NCBI GenBank assembly: GCA_035691865.1
Contig: DASSIM010000025.1
Location: forward strand, 1-64,000
Direction: 5' to 3'
From: Nitrosopolaris sp035691865
GTDB taxonomy: Archaea > Thermoproteota > Nitrososphaeria > Nitrososphaerales > Nitrososphaeraceae
DNA length: 64,000 bases
Under the pieces are notes generated by a model. That model was not told where the DNA came from. It saw nothing but the letters and a program-made list of their open reading frames with translations, and did no database searches. Both the position numbers and the translations under genes were made by a program. This document shows positions 25,930-35,522 of the stretch, one piece after another (the first letter of the stretch is position 1; every line of letters begins with the position of its first letter).

Positions 25930-26586
25930 CGATGAGATGCGTGCGGAGAAAACAGAACCGCAGCCGATTCAGTCGATGCCGGCGATCATGAAGATAGTGC
26001 TGTCTTCATGGGTTATGGGCATGCCAATGTAAATGTCCTGACTAACCGTTTGGCTAATAACAAAAAATCAAATTCAGCCCTATCCTATAATAAAGGTGTA
26101 GAATTCTAGTTTCTAGGTGCGAACATAACGAAAACCACCGAACGATATAGACATTGAAACATTTTTAGTTGGAGGCGTATCGCTATTCTTTGAAACCCGC
26201 TTCTAAATAAGATATCGCTGCTGGAAACCTTGGGCCCATTTCAATCTTAGTCGTTTATTTATGTCAACTTTGTATATTATCTTTAGAAGCATCAACGGCT
26301 CTTATTGACGAATTTCATGTATGACCTAGGTGCACCAGTGGCCGCGCAGATTAGAATAGTGGTTGATTCCTCACTAGTAGGCGAGACCATTGAACAAAGT
26401 GTCCGTAATATCGACTATAGAAAAGCCAGAGTGGCACCATACAAGCGTTCCATATTATTATTATGGCCTCCTTGCAGGTGAGATTTATCCTGAGCAACAG
26501 ATAATCATGACGGATTTATAGATAACGTAATAGTGTTACCTAAGCGTTATTAATCCTACGACACTGTGTAGTGTGGTGATCTAAGA
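25930..26586. other. Gap with one weak short frame
   Basis: No convincing gene. A 54-codon plus-strand frame from ATG 26317 to TGA 26479-26481 (YDLGAPVAAQIRIVVDSSLV, GETIEQSVRNIDYRKARVAP) has a protein-like look but no family; it may be a relic. Confidence 0.3.
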
Positions 26587-27042
26587 ATGGGATCCGTATC
26601 CGACATCCTGTATGCAATTTCCGATGACAAATCCTTAGTCCTTTTTAATACCATTGCTTTAGCAAGTGGAGATAGTAGTATCCTGATAAGTAGCTTGAAT
26701 CTTACGCGCAAGTAGTATTATTCAAGATTATCTGATTTGATAAATGCTGGTCTGGTAAGAAGGATCAACGGCAAGTATTTTGTTACTTCATTTGGTAAAG
26801 TAGTCTATAAAGCTCAAGAATTAATTGGAATGGCTGCTCAATACTCATCGAAACTCAAGGCAATCGACTCTATTGAATCGCCGAACTTTCCAGCTACTGA
26901 ACTAAGCAAAATCATTGATACCTTGATAACCAACAGAGAGATCAAAGAAATACTGATTAGCAGACAGTGGAACAACAATATTCCTGCTGAAACAGCATGT
27001 AACAAGGAGTTACTCTCTCCACTAACTAAACGCTCGATATAA
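26587..27042 (+). pseudogene. Winged-helix regulator interrupted by one TAG
   Basis: From ATG 26587 the frame is open for 152 codons except for TAG at 26713-26715. It reads LYAISDDKSLVLFNTIALAS, SSILISSLNLTRK, amber, YYSRLSDLINAGLVRRINGK, YFVTSFGKVVYKAQELIGMA and on to the stop. Family members I know read LTRKQYYSRMS here, so CAG (Gln) has become TAG by one C-to-T change. A TTG at 26737 could start a product lacking most of the HTH. All other parts look well kept, so the lesion is recent or is somehow tolerated. Confidence 0.75.
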
Positions 27043-27270
27043 TCAATAGATCTGCCTTAGCGGCATCTCTCAGTAGGACTGGGCCCGAAATGCATTACTC
27101 CTAGCACTCAGGGAGTCCTCACGCAGTAACATCATCTGATAGGCGGGCATAGTATTCCATGCATCTCCGCTGCGCTGTTCTTAGCGTGATCATTCAATCT
27201 GTAGAGACATTACGGTTCCTTGTATAGAAACCCAAAATAAGGTTCTTTCAATACTTTCATCTATTCACAA

Positions 27271-27888
27271 ATGGTCAAGGTAAATACAACGTGGAATATT
27301 GCAGGAGATTACTTTGAGGGATGTAACTGTGATTCAATATGTCCATGTATATTCAAGGGAGATCCTGATGAAGGTTTTTGCAATGTAACTGCTGCGTGGC
27401 ATATTCAAAAAGGTAGTTATGATAAGATTAACCTTGATGGGCTAAATGTAGTAGCCCTCTTTCATACACCTGGGAATATGCTATCAGGCCCCAAATGGGA
27501 TGCAGCATTGTATATTGATGAAACAGCAAATAAAGATCAAACCAATTCCCTTACTGCAATATACTCAGGTCAAGCAGGAGGCTTTTTTGCTGCAGCTTCC
27601 AATCTGATCGGTAAGATGTTAGGTGTGAAATCAGTTCCAATTGAATATGGTATTGATGGAAAGCGTCGTTGGCTGCGTATCAAGGATTTGTTACAACTTC
27701 AAATAGAAGGAATTGCAGGCGCAGACCCCGATCAAGAATCATTTATAGTTAATCCAGCATTTTCTGCCGTACCTGGTTCTAATCTTGTAGTCGCACTTTC
27801 AAGCAAATATGCTTATAATGATCATGGAATGCAATCGGATAATTCTGGTAAGAATGGGTTCTATTGCAAGTTTAGCTATTCACCTTAA
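27271..27888 (+). CDS. DUF1326 protein
   Basis: 205 residues with the DUF1326 opening WNIAGDYFEGCNCDSICPCI (a cluster of Cys as GCNCxxxCPC) and later FCNVTAAWHI, LNVVALFHTPGNML, LTAIYSGQAGGFFAAASNLI, and an FSAVPGSNLVVALSSKYAY-like end. The Cys cluster suggests metal or redox binding, but the function is unknown. Length is typical. It stands alone, with a TATA-poor upstream region. Confidence 0.93.
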   Translation: MVKVNTTWNIAGDYFEGCNCDSICPCIFKGDPDEGFCNVTAAWHIQKGSYDKINLDGLNVVALFHTPGNMLSGPKWDAALYIDETANKDQTNSLTAIYSGQAGGFFAAASNLIGKMLGVKSVPIEYGIDGKRRWLRIKDLLQLQIEGIAGADPDQESFIVNPAFSAVPGSNLVVALSSKYAYNDHGMQSDNSGKNGFYCKFSYSP

Positions 27889-28420
27889 ATTATTTACCAT
27901 CAATCTCCAAATCTTTTCGCTGTCATCCTCGTCAGTGCTATACAACCCATAGCCAGAAAACTATCCACTTCAAGCCTGTCCTGGCGGCATGCAGAGCATA
28001 AGTAGAAATTCCTCCCTCCTGCTCTTCAACCATCATACTACATACTACAAACAGATTCTATGGTAATGCGGACATCTAGCCGTCTTCGGAGGGTAATGAC
28101 GTCACACTCTAAATTTGATAGATTCGGATACCTTTGCTAAAAACGCAGCTTTTTCGCTTCAGTTAAGTTATTGAAGGATAGAAGATATGAGACATATTAT
28201 ACATGCGGCCCAGTGGAACAAAGTCCCTTGAATCGTTGCCGAATGGCTGAATGGATTAATTGCCAGAGATGCAACCCAGCGACTAATTATTCCATGTCAA
28301 CACTCGTCAATTATTTTCAATGAAAATAGAGATTCCGGTATACAAAATTGGATGGTTATTAACCCTATAGGATGTCAGTTTGGAATAATCGTTATATGTG
28401 AACAACGAAGAGTCATCTTA
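27889..28420. other. Intergenic region
   Basis: I see no gene or RNA in it. The plus strand is rich in stops in all frames. Confidence 0.4.
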
Positions 28421-28675
28421 ATGCAAAAAAATAGAATGTCAAAGATAGCATGTATAGCACTTGCAGGCGTGTTAGCAGCAAGCTTCGGCACAATCGTCAA
28501 GCTGACTACTACCCCAACTGTTGCCATGGCTGCGGCGCCTGGGGGTCAAACGGGCGGAAAAATGATTTCAGGGAATATGACTGGTACTAATACGACGAAT
28601 GGCATGATGCATGTGCAGATATGTTCGTCCACCTATCCTTGTGCAAATAGTACTAACACTAAAGCCAGTAAATAG
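28421..28675 (+). CDS. Small secreted protein
   Basis: 84 residues from ATG 28421 (MQKNRMSKIACIALAGVLAA): basic start, hydrophobic core, cleavage near AMAAAP. The mature part is Gly/Thr/Asn/Met-rich (QTGGKMISGNMTGTNTTNGM) with two Cys (QICSSTYPCANS). An upstream in-frame start would place 23 residues before the signal. The function is unknown. Confidence 0.6.
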   Translation: MQKNRMSKIACIALAGVLAASFGTIVKLTTTPTVAMAAAPGGQTGGKMISGNMTGTNTTNGMMHVQICSSTYPCANSTNTKASK

Positions 28676-28737
28676 TAGCTCGACGGGTTCGAATTTAATG
28701 CTAGACGGGAGTGTATCCAACTGAGTCACACTACTAT
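28672..28737 (-). pseudogene. tRNA-like relic
   Basis: The minus strand has 7-nt ends ATAGTAG and CTACTAT that pair perfectly, a D-arm-like ACTCAGTTGGATACACTC, an anticodon-loop-like CCCGTCTAGCAT and a T-loop TTCGAAC. Total length is 66 nt, and the 3' anticodon stem, variable loop and 5' T-stem are missing, so it cannot be functional. It overlaps the stop codon of the preceding gene. It may mark a former att site. Confidence 0.35.
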
Positions 28738-28770
28738 TGGAGATGACCCTCGTTAATAGTTAGATCTCTA

Positions 28771-28968
28771 ATGCTCTTTCTGGTCGAAATTGAACTGCAG
28801 ACGATTCGAAACTACACCCTAGGTGTTGCACGCATTGAAAATGTTGAACATCCTGAACAGGTATATCGAGCTTCCCGAGAATTGCTCCAGTTGAGCCAAA
28901 GATATTTTCTTCTCGTTCAGAGCCTGATGAAGCTGGCTTTTGCTCTGATTAGCTTGCTTCTTAGGTAG
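28771..28968 (+). CDS. Hypothetical small protein
   Basis: 65 residues, mostly helical: ELQTIRNYTLGVARIENVEH, EQVYRASRELLQLSQRYFLL, VQSLMKLAFALISLLLR. The C-terminal ~20 residues could be a membrane helix. No family is recognised and no clear promoter is seen. Confidence 0.35.
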   Translation: MLFLVEIELQTIRNYTLGVARIENVEHPEQVYRASRELLQLSQRYFLLVQSLMKLAFALISLLLR

Positions 28969-29198
28969 TCTTCTTTTGAATAGCTGTGAAAGCTGGATAG
29001 ATCCAGTTAACCTTCATCATAAATAATTGGTACAATTTTTAACTCCTTTGCATATAATTGCAGAAGTCGCAACACATGTTCACATAATCACTATTGCGTG
29101 TGTGTGTGCTATCGAAATCAGATAATATCGTTACTATTGTACCGCAAGAGAGATTATATTTTGGTTTTTGGGGAGTGTTAACCAGTAATAAGTTAAGA

Positions 29199-29576
29199 AT
29201 GACCACACAACGCTCATATCGGGAGAGGATTTATATCGTCAAAGATATAATCCTCAAACTGGTTCAATACGGGGAATTGAATCAGACAGCCTTAATAAGT
29301 TGCTGTGGATTGAATTTTAAAAAACATTCACCGATTCTCGACAAACTAGAGATAAAGGGATCAATAAGCAAAGCTCAAAAAGAAGTCGGAAAAAGAATAG
29401 TCACGGCATATAAACCAACTCAAAAAGGAATAGAATTTTCTAGGCACATTTTGGAGCCTTATGAAATAATGTTTCCACGCTCAGACACATTACCGACAGA
29501 CAATTTGGGATTCCTGCTAATCTCGATGACTCAGACTCTTATGCAATGTTTCTGTCTAGTTCTTTTTTTGGTTTAA
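29199..29576 (+). CDS. Winged-helix transcriptional regulator
   Basis: 125 residues from ATG 29199 (MTTQRSYRERIYIVKDIILK): YGELNQTALISCCGLNFKKH is the helix-turn-helix, PILDKLEIKGSISKAQKEVG and TAYKPTQKGIEFSRHILE the wing. An earlier start would add 35 residues without a family match. It is likely a DNA-binding regulator with an unusual hydrophobic tail (LISMTQTLMQCFCLVLFLV), so it may be membrane-attached. Confidence 0.65.
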   Translation: MTTQRSYRERIYIVKDIILKLVQYGELNQTALISCCGLNFKKHSPILDKLEIKGSISKAQKEVGKRIVTAYKPTQKGIEFSRHILEPYEIMFPRSDTLPTDNLGFLLISMTQTLMQCFCLVLFLV

Positions 29577-30068
29577 TAGACGGTACACTTGTCCCAAGAA
29601 TCAATTGAGCGATATCGTTTGATTCCCCCTACCAGACAACATTTTCCCGAATTATCCAGCAATGTGTCCAGATTATGCATAAATTTCAGCCTTTTCACTA
29701 ACATGGCGGCACCTGCTAGCACTTTACTATAGTACATAAATTGCCAGAAAAGATTGGTGCAATGGTGATCAATTCGTGCCGGAAGTCAGTAGATCTACCA
29801 TAAATGAATTTGACGACTTGTGAGACATGATTCGATTGTCGTTAATTATTTGAACTCTATATTCTGTCCTCGTCGCAGGTTAGAACTTCGGACTTCATAA
29901 GCGGGTATTTATTTTTAACTCATTTTTGATGCATAGGATTACAATAGCGCCTGACCCAATTTGCTACAAGTTATAATGGTGTCATTATTGGAAAAACCAA
30001 ATCCCCATATATATGACTGCTGAGAAATTCTTATACTAAATTCATAGCGGAGACGGGTTCTTAAGTCC
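29577..30068. other. Intergenic region
   Basis: No gene is seen. The last 50 bp resemble the region upstream of the paralogous gene at 35523. Confidence 0.4.
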
Positions 30069-30077
30069 TTTATATTA
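30069..30077 (+). promoter_or_regulatory. TATA box of repeat protein 1
   Basis: TTTATATTA, centred 28 nt before ATG 30101. The matching box TTTATATC lies 29 nt before the paralogue's start. It rules out the ATG at 30077, which lies inside the box. Confidence 0.6.
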
Positions 30078-30100
30078 TGCTTCACACTAACCGATCTAGC

Positions 30101-31111
30101 ATGAATTATTCAGAATCAAATAACAGAAAAATAGGTATAGTAGCGGCTGTAGTTATAGCAATCGCAGCGATGATGATCCCAGGCGCAAGCCTCACATCAA
30201 CAGCATTCGCACATAAGAGCGATAGCATAAGCGGCAGCGGTAACGTTCAGCAATCTATAAGTCAATCCAACTCCGTGAGCGCTTCCAATAGTGGTACCGG
30301 TGGTAGCGCGAGTGCAGATCACAATACTCAAACCAATAATGCAGCTAACATTGCAAGCGTAGACATTCACAACGGTGGAAGCCACGATAAAAAATCAGGA
30401 CATCATCACAAAGGTGGCAGCATTAAGGGCAGTGGTAACGTAGTCCAATCCATAGACCAATCCAACTCTATCAGTGCTTCCAATAGTGGTAGCTTTGGTA
30501 GTGCGAGTGCAGATTTCAACACTCAAGCCAATAATGCAGCCAACATTGCAGGTGTAGACATTCATAACCACGGCGGCGGTAAGATCAAGGACAGTGGTAA
30601 CGTACTACAAGCCATTGGTCAAAGCAATTCGATCACTGCAACGAATACTGGTACCGGTGGTAGTGCAAGCGCAGATTTCAACACTCAAACCAATAATGCA
30701 GCCAACATTGCAAGTGTAGACATTTCCAACCACGGCGGTTATCATGGTGGCAAAATTAAGGACAGCGGTAACGTAGCCCAATTGATTGGACAGGATAACA
30801 GTATCACCGCGACAAATTCTCCTGCTCCGACACTTCTGGCGTGCTTGGTTGGAGAATCCATTCCACCCTGTAGTAGCGCAAGCGCAGATTTCAACACTCA
30901 AACCAATAATGCAGCCAACATTGCAAGTGTAGACATTCATAACCACGGCGGCGGTACAATCAAGGACAGTGGCAACGTAGCCCAATTGATTGCACAAGCA
31001 AATTCCATCAATGCAACCAATACAGGTAGCTTTGGTAGCGCGAGTGCAGATTTCAACACTCAAAGCAACAACGCAACTAATTTCGCAGACATAAGCATCA
31101 GCAATCATTAA
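30101..31111 (+). CDS. Secreted curlin-like repeat protein 1
   Basis: 336 residues. A signal peptide (IGIVAAVVIAIAAMMIPGAS, cleavage near AFA) is followed by five repeats of ~50 residues with the consensus SGNVxQxIxQSNSIxAxN, then ASADFNTQxNNAANIAxVDI and a His/Gly linker (HNHGGG). Regular Asn/Gln/Ser/Ala spacing resembles curlin repeats of bacterial amyloid fibres (QxxN ladders), but no CsgA-type sequence identity is claimed. Repeat 4 has an insertion with two Cys (LLACLVGESIPPCSS). Probably an extracellular fibre or matrix protein. The start is fixed by the TATA box and by the paralogue at 35523. Confidence 0.75.
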   Translation: MNYSESNNRKIGIVAAVVIAIAAMMIPGASLTSTAFAHKSDSISGSGNVQQSISQSNSVSASNSGTGGSASADHNTQTNNAANIASVDIHNGGSHDKKSGHHHKGGSIKGSGNVVQSIDQSNSISASNSGSFGSASADFNTQANNAANIAGVDIHNHGGGKIKDSGNVLQAIGQSNSITATNTGTGGSASADFNTQTNNAANIASVDISNHGGYHGGKIKDSGNVAQLIGQDNSITATNSPAPTLLACLVGESIPPCSSASADFNTQTNNAANIASVDIHNHGGGTIKDSGNVAQLIAQANSINATNTGSFGSASADFNTQSNNATNFADISISNH

Positions 31112-31124
31112 GGAGATACCTTCA

Positions 31125-31137
31125 TTTTTTATTTTTT
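31125..31137 (+). terminator. T-rich terminator
   Basis: TTTTTTATTTTTT, 14 bp after the stop of repeat protein 1; oligo-T tracts end archaeal transcription. A similar tract follows the paralogue. Confidence 0.6.
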
Positions 31138-31264
31138 GCATCCCCAATTCGCTTAAAATTAGATACTTCTATCTTCTCTTTCATAGTACCCGTGCTTGTT
31201 TAAGAATTCATCGAATTCTAACACATCTAGACAATCGTAAACTGAGTTAAACCGGAGCTACAAC

Positions 31265-31606
31265 TCAGAAATATAATTCATCGAGAGCATTTTTATTCCA
31301 TTGAATTCGGAAATCGATGGATAACCAATTGTTTAGACCAATCCCTCGAAAATCGTATTTGACACCAAGATTGACAATATTCTGTTTAACATATTTCTTG
31401 ATTATGCTCGGTTTATCTGTTTCAATTACTTTCTCATCCTTGATAGTATATTCCTTACAAAGGACGATTCCTTTCAAGTCTGCTATTATGTGGTCCCCTG
31501 CGGTTGGCTCATCGATGAGTCTTGGAAATCTTCTTCCTTTGCATTCGATAACGTGACATCTGATCGCATCTTCACATGAAGATAAGCTCGCATACTTTTG
31601 AAATCC
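31265..31606 (-). pseudogene. Hypothetical protein, start missing
   Basis: A 113-codon open frame after a TGA without ATG: YASLSSCEDAIRCHVIECKG, RRFPRLIDEPTAGDHIIADL, KGIVLCKEYTIKDEKVIETD, KPSIIKKYVKQNIVNLGVKY and the end KNALDELYF. A TTG at 31477 could start the last 70 residues. It is protein-like throughout but the family is unknown; likely a 5'-truncated gene. Confidence 0.45.
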
Positions 31607-31722
31607 TCACGTCTTGCCAATAGACGCATTCGTAGCCCATTTGGCTCAGCTTGGTTTCCGAGCTCTTATCGAGGCAGTTAGTACAAGCAAGCTGCAAATC
31701 AAGCTGTTAAGAACGATTTCAG

Positions 31723-33375
31723 TTATCTAAGTCTTTTGCCTAGCATATCGGTAAGTCGCTTCAGAGCTGCAGATCCATCATTCGGGTCTAATCGCACATC
31801 CAAAATGCAGAGACCATCGGAGTATTGATTAGCAGCCTCTAAGGCCATATCAAACTCATCTTCAGTATTAATAACATAGCCTCTCCCGCCTCCAACAAGA
31901 CCTGGAATGCTTTTGTAATCCCACTGTTGCAGGTCGTTAAATGGACCATCGAGCAGACGCCGTTCGGTTCCGTAACCGCCATTATTCAGGACTATAACGA
32001 TTGGGTTCAATTGGTACCTGACTGCAGTTGATACTTCCATTCCAGTCATCTGAAAAGCACCATCTCCGACGATTACGAGTGGCCTCAATTTGGGATCAGC
32101 TAGTTGAGCCCCTATCGCCGCAGGAACAGCAAAACCCATAGAAGTATAGAATGCAGGGGCGAGGAATTCTGTGTCGCGTAGTATAACCAAATCAAGTGCA
32201 CCAAACAGAGAGTCTCCCACATCGGCAATAACGATAGTATTCGCGGTTATAAACGAGGCGAGCCTGAGAAATAAGCGCTGTACAGTAATCTTTTTTCCGA
32301 TGTTGGACAAAAATGTAGACGCCGATTCATTACTGTATCGTCTAAAACGTACGGGCTCTCTCCTCCATATGTTTGCCGATCTCAGACCACGAATGAAGTC
32401 TTGTAGTCCCACATTCTCAAAATTATGATGCCGAATGGACAACTTCTCGCTAGTTACGTATATGGTATGACTCTGATCTATTGGTGTGACTGCCATTCCG
32501 AAATCTATATCAGTCATTAACGCACCTAGTAAGATCAAACAATCACTAGATTCCACAGCTTCTCGGACCTTGTCATCACCCATCGCTCCCTCGTACAAGC
32601 CGAGATAGTACGGATAATTTTCGCGTATTACAGACTTGCTTAAGATAGTGGCCACGACCGGGATACCGGTCTTCTCGATTAGCTGCAGCATTTCATCTTG
32701 TAGGCCAAACCGTTGGATCTCTACCCCTGCTACAATAGCCGGCTTTTGTGACGCATTTATCATCGCCATAGCTTCTTCAACTGCTTCAGTAAGAACCACA
32801 GGATCACTTCTTTCTTGGTTATCGCCCTTCAAATTGTCTGAAACATTGGCTACGACTGTAGAGATCATGTCGCGAGGCAACTCAATATAGACTGGTCGTT
32901 TATATCGGAATGCCATAGACAAGACACGATCAATTTCGGCTCGAGCAGTGTCAGGGTTGTTTAATACCGTAGAAGCGACCGTTATATGTTCAAATATCTT
33001 TTGTTGGGTATCATATTCACGGACGACATGGTGAAGAAGCGGATTCTTTGTACGTTCTTTTCCCCCAGGTGCACCACTAATAACTGCGACAGGCGACTTT
33101 TCGGCATACGCTTGGGCAGTAGCATTGACCACCTTAAGACCCCCAACACAATATGTAATACAAACCGCCCCAAAACCCTTAACACGTGCATATGCATCTG
33201 CTGCAAATGCGGCCCCTTGTTCATCACACGTGTTTACCACCTTAAGCATATTACTACGGATCATCTCATCATAGAAGCCAAGAATGTAATCCCCTGGAAC
33301 CCCGAAAATGTGTTTAGTCCCATATTCGTGTAGTTTTTGGATTAGATAACTGCTAATCGTATGCGTATTTTCCAT
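31723..33375 (-). CDS. Thiamin-diphosphate 2-oxo-acid decarboxylase (pyruvate/indolepyruvate decarboxylase-like)
   Basis: 550 residues in three domains. The N-terminal pyrimidine domain has FGVPGDYILGFYD and the catalytic Glu in TCDEQGAAFAADAYAR; NPLLHHVV carries the His-His pair typical of pyruvate and indolepyruvate decarboxylases rather than acetolactate synthases. The middle domain follows (PAIVAGVEIQRFGL). The C-terminal ThDP/Mg domain has IVGDGAFQMTGMEVSTAVRY then VLNNGGYG (GDG...NN). It decarboxylates a 2-oxo acid to an aldehyde in the cytoplasm; the substrate is uncertain. It is monocistronic. Confidence 0.9.
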   Translation of the reverse strand: MENTHTISSYLIQKLHEYGTKHIFGVPGDYILGFYDEMIRSNMLKVVNTCDEQGAAFAADAYARVKGFGAVCITYCVGGLKVVNATAQAYAEKSPVAVISGAPGGKERTKNPLLHHVVREYDTQQKIFEHITVASTVLNNPDTARAEIDRVLSMAFRYKRPVYIELPRDMISTVVANVSDNLKGDNQERSDPVVLTEAVEEAMAMINASQKPAIVAGVEIQRFGLQDEMLQLIEKTGIPVVATILSKSVIRENYPYYLGLYEGAMGDDKVREAVESSDCLILLGALMTDIDFGMAVTPIDQSHTIYVTSEKLSIRHHNFENVGLQDFIRGLRSANIWRREPVRFRRYSNESASTFLSNIGKKITVQRLFLRLASFITANTIVIADVGDSLFGALDLVILRDTEFLAPAFYTSMGFAVPAAIGAQLADPKLRPLVIVGDGAFQMTGMEVSTAVRYQLNPIVIVLNNGGYGTERRLLDGPFNDLQQWDYKSIPGLVGGGRGYVINTEDEFDMALEAANQYSDGLCILDVRLDPNDGSAALKRLTDMLGKRLR

Positions 33376-34498
33376 ACCCTTTCGGCGAAACTTGATTCTA
33401 TTAAGATTTATGGGGATCGAACGATATAGTTCTATTATCCATAAACTTTGGTATACATGAACTCAGACACCCATGGTAATTACTAGAACACGACACAGTT
33501 ACTGTGATACTATAGATGCGGATAGTAGCTTTATTTTCTAAATAAATATTCTATGGATCAGGTAACTAAATCAGTTTTTTAAGCTGCAGGCACATTATTT
33601 CAAATTATTTTCTGCTTACAAATATCACATATTTCAGGGGGAGTAGTCATATTTGACCCTCCATAAAATCAGATTCATCAATCATTATACTACCATATTC
33701 ACCACTAGTTGAAATGCTGCCATATCTACTAACAATTTTTTCTTTGCTTTAGTCAATGCTTACCTTTCAAAGTGCCATAAGTACGTTTATTCAATCTGTC
33801 ATCTTCTATAGTATTAAAAAATAGTATTTTTTCTGCATCCCTATTTAGCATAGGGTATTGTAACATTGGTTTTAATGCTCTTATCTGCAAATTTGCGACG
33901 TTAATATCTACAAATATCATTTTGTATACATTGATAACATGGTCAGAAATTCTTGATATCCCTTAAACTGTTTTGTGAGGAAGGACTCTTTAGATAAGCG
34001 ATAATTCGCAGCATCTATCTTGGCGTTTCTAGGTGATTAATGTGGGAGTAAATTCCTTTCACGTGTGTGATTTATCATATTCTTTCACATCACAGACTTG
34101 ATATCAAGCTCCATCAGAAATACAAAGAGGATTGCTTCTGTATGATAACAAAATACGAAAAATAAAGGTGGTGACCTTAGTTAGGCGTCACTTCTCTGCC
34201 GGGAGGAACAAAGTTTAAGTTCAAAGAGCGCAATAAAAAAGAGGGGATTTTAAGAACAGTTTTATCAGACACTGACTAACATCTTGCCCTGATGCACCCT
34301 TCTTCTTCGAGTATGATAAAGATAGTTGAAAGCAACAGTCACTAAGTGAACTTGCAGGACATTTCCAGCCACAATTTATAATCCGCTCTGAGATAAAACA
34401 AACCCCTATGACAATGAAATACAAATACTGCTGCAAAAGTCTATGAGAATCAGGAGACAACGGTTATCTGGACGGAACATACCTGTATTTACAAAGGC
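33376..34498. other. Long gap with small relics
   Basis: No large gene. Besides the short frame at 33753-33920, the minus strand at about 33649-33740 reads KIVSRYGSISTSGEYGSIMI, DESDFMEGQI, stop, whose TGA overlaps ATG of MTTPPEICDICKQKII. These look like decayed pieces of small, possibly viral, genes. The rest is AT-rich and empty. Confidence 0.4.
33753..33920 (-). CDS. Hypothetical 55-residue protein
   Basis: Reads MIFVDINVANLQIRALKPML then NRDAEKILFFNTIEDDRLNK and ends TLKGKH. It is protein-like but short, and the following frames (see the surrounding gap) suggest it is the first piece of a decayed operon. The family is not recognised. Confidence 0.35.
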   Translation of the reverse strand: MIFVDINVANLQIRALKPMLQYPMLNRDAEKILFFNTIEDDRLNKRTYGTLKGKH

Positions 34499-34759
34499 TT
34501 GACGTGGATACAATCCTTCCAGCGTTACCAATTTTGTGTGAACTGCGGAAAACCAAATCTTGGACATTCAATAGACAACGCTCCGAAATGTCTAACCCTT
34601 AGGAAGATGATGCAGAAAAACCAAGTTGGACAAATCGGAAACGAATTTCGTTTCAATCTTAATAGCAAAATGGAAAGCAGCCAATCCCAACCCGGTACAG
34701 GGATAGATTATTGTCCATATTGCGGCATTAAATACGTCGCACCGACTTTTTCTTCCTGA
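34499..34759 (+). CDS. Small zinc-ribbon protein, TTG start
   Basis: 86 residues with RYQFCVNCGKPNLGHSID near the start and DYCPYCGIKYVAPTF at the end: two CxxC knuckles separated by ~50 residues, likely one zinc site or two half-sites. No ATG precedes the first knuckle, so TTG at 34499 is taken. The function is unknown. Confidence 0.6.
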   Translation: MTWIQSFQRYQFCVNCGKPNLGHSIDNAPKCLTLRKMMQKNQVGQIGNEFRFNLNSKMESSQSQPGTGIDYCPYCGIKYVAPTFSS

Positions 34760-34908
34760 CTGGTGGGGACATATTCAAAAGCCAATATATTTAGTCGTTG
34801 TGAGTACATTAAATTTTCACCAATTTTACACTTATTCATATATTTCATTCAGCAACTTCGTTTTTGGGTAAACTAAATCAAAAGTGCGGTACATTGTTTG
34901 AGAATGCC

Positions 34909-34917
34909 CTTATACTA
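34909..34917 (+). promoter_or_regulatory. TATA-like box of the Asn-Gly repeat protein
   Basis: CTTATACTA, centred 27 nt before ATG 34940, fitting a leaderless transcript. Confidence 0.45.
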
Positions 34918-34939
34918 AAACAAGTAATATAATATTGTT

Positions 34940-35278
34940 ATGCAGAAATTTATTATAGTTACAACGAGTTTGACACTGGTTGTTGCCACTATACTTGTAG
35001 CTGGAACATTACTGTTTCCATACAACTATGCAATGGCGGGTAAGAGTCACGATGCGTCCCATAGCAATACTGCTAATGGCGCGCAAATTGGCGGTCCTGA
35101 AGACCACGATAATATAGGTCACGGTAATACTGGTACGGCTAATATAGGAAATGGAAATCACGGAATCCATAATATGGGCAACGGTAATACGGGTAGAAAT
35201 AACGTAGGGAATGGCAACACAGGTAGCAACCTTGTAACAGATCCCATACCGTGTGTTGACAACAAAAAATGTGACTAA
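34940..35278 (+). CDS. Secreted Asn-Gly pentapeptide-like repeat protein
   Basis: 112 residues. A signal peptide (IIVTTSLTLVVATILVAGTL, cleavage near AMA) is followed by short repeats around N[IVM]GNGN[TH]G: HGNTGTANIGNGNHGIHNMG, NGNTGRNNVGNGNTGSN. Such pentapeptide-type NxGxGN repeats form beta-coils. Two Cys lie at the C-terminus (CVDNKKC). It lies 245 bp before repeat protein 2 and is part of the same secreted cluster. Confidence 0.7.
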   Translation: MQKFIIVTTSLTLVVATILVAGTLLFPYNYAMAGKSHDASHSNTANGAQIGGPEDHDNIGHGNTGTANIGNGNHGIHNMGNGNTGRNNVGNGNTGSNLVTDPIPCVDNKKCD

Positions 35279-35490
35279 CCAAAACGAAGTTATTTGTGCA
35301 GGATAGTCAAGCGAAGAAGCTCACAATTCCCACAATCCTTTTTGATTCTAATTGTTATTATTAAAGAAGAAGAAATAACCAAATCATAGGCAACAACAAA
35401 TGTCCCAACATTAGGAAACCCCGTACTCACTACCTATAAGAGAGTGACATTCTTATATTAGATTCCTAGTAGAGACGAACTTCTAAGCTA

Positions 35491-35498
35491 TTTATATC
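35491..35498 (+). promoter_or_regulatory. TATA box of repeat protein 2
   Basis: TTTATATC, centred 29 nt before ATG 35523; the surrounding 50 bp match the upstream region of repeat protein 1. Confidence 0.6.
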
Positions 35499-35522
35499 AG
35501 ACTCAACACTAGTCGTACTAGT

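Noticed and set aside
30605..31147. Long minus-strand open frame of 180 codons
   Set aside because: It is the antisense of the regular repeats of the plus-strand secreted protein; repeat bias keeps the frame open.
34221..34460. 79-codon minus frame
   Set aside because: Odd composition rich in Cys and Ser, no homology that I recognise.
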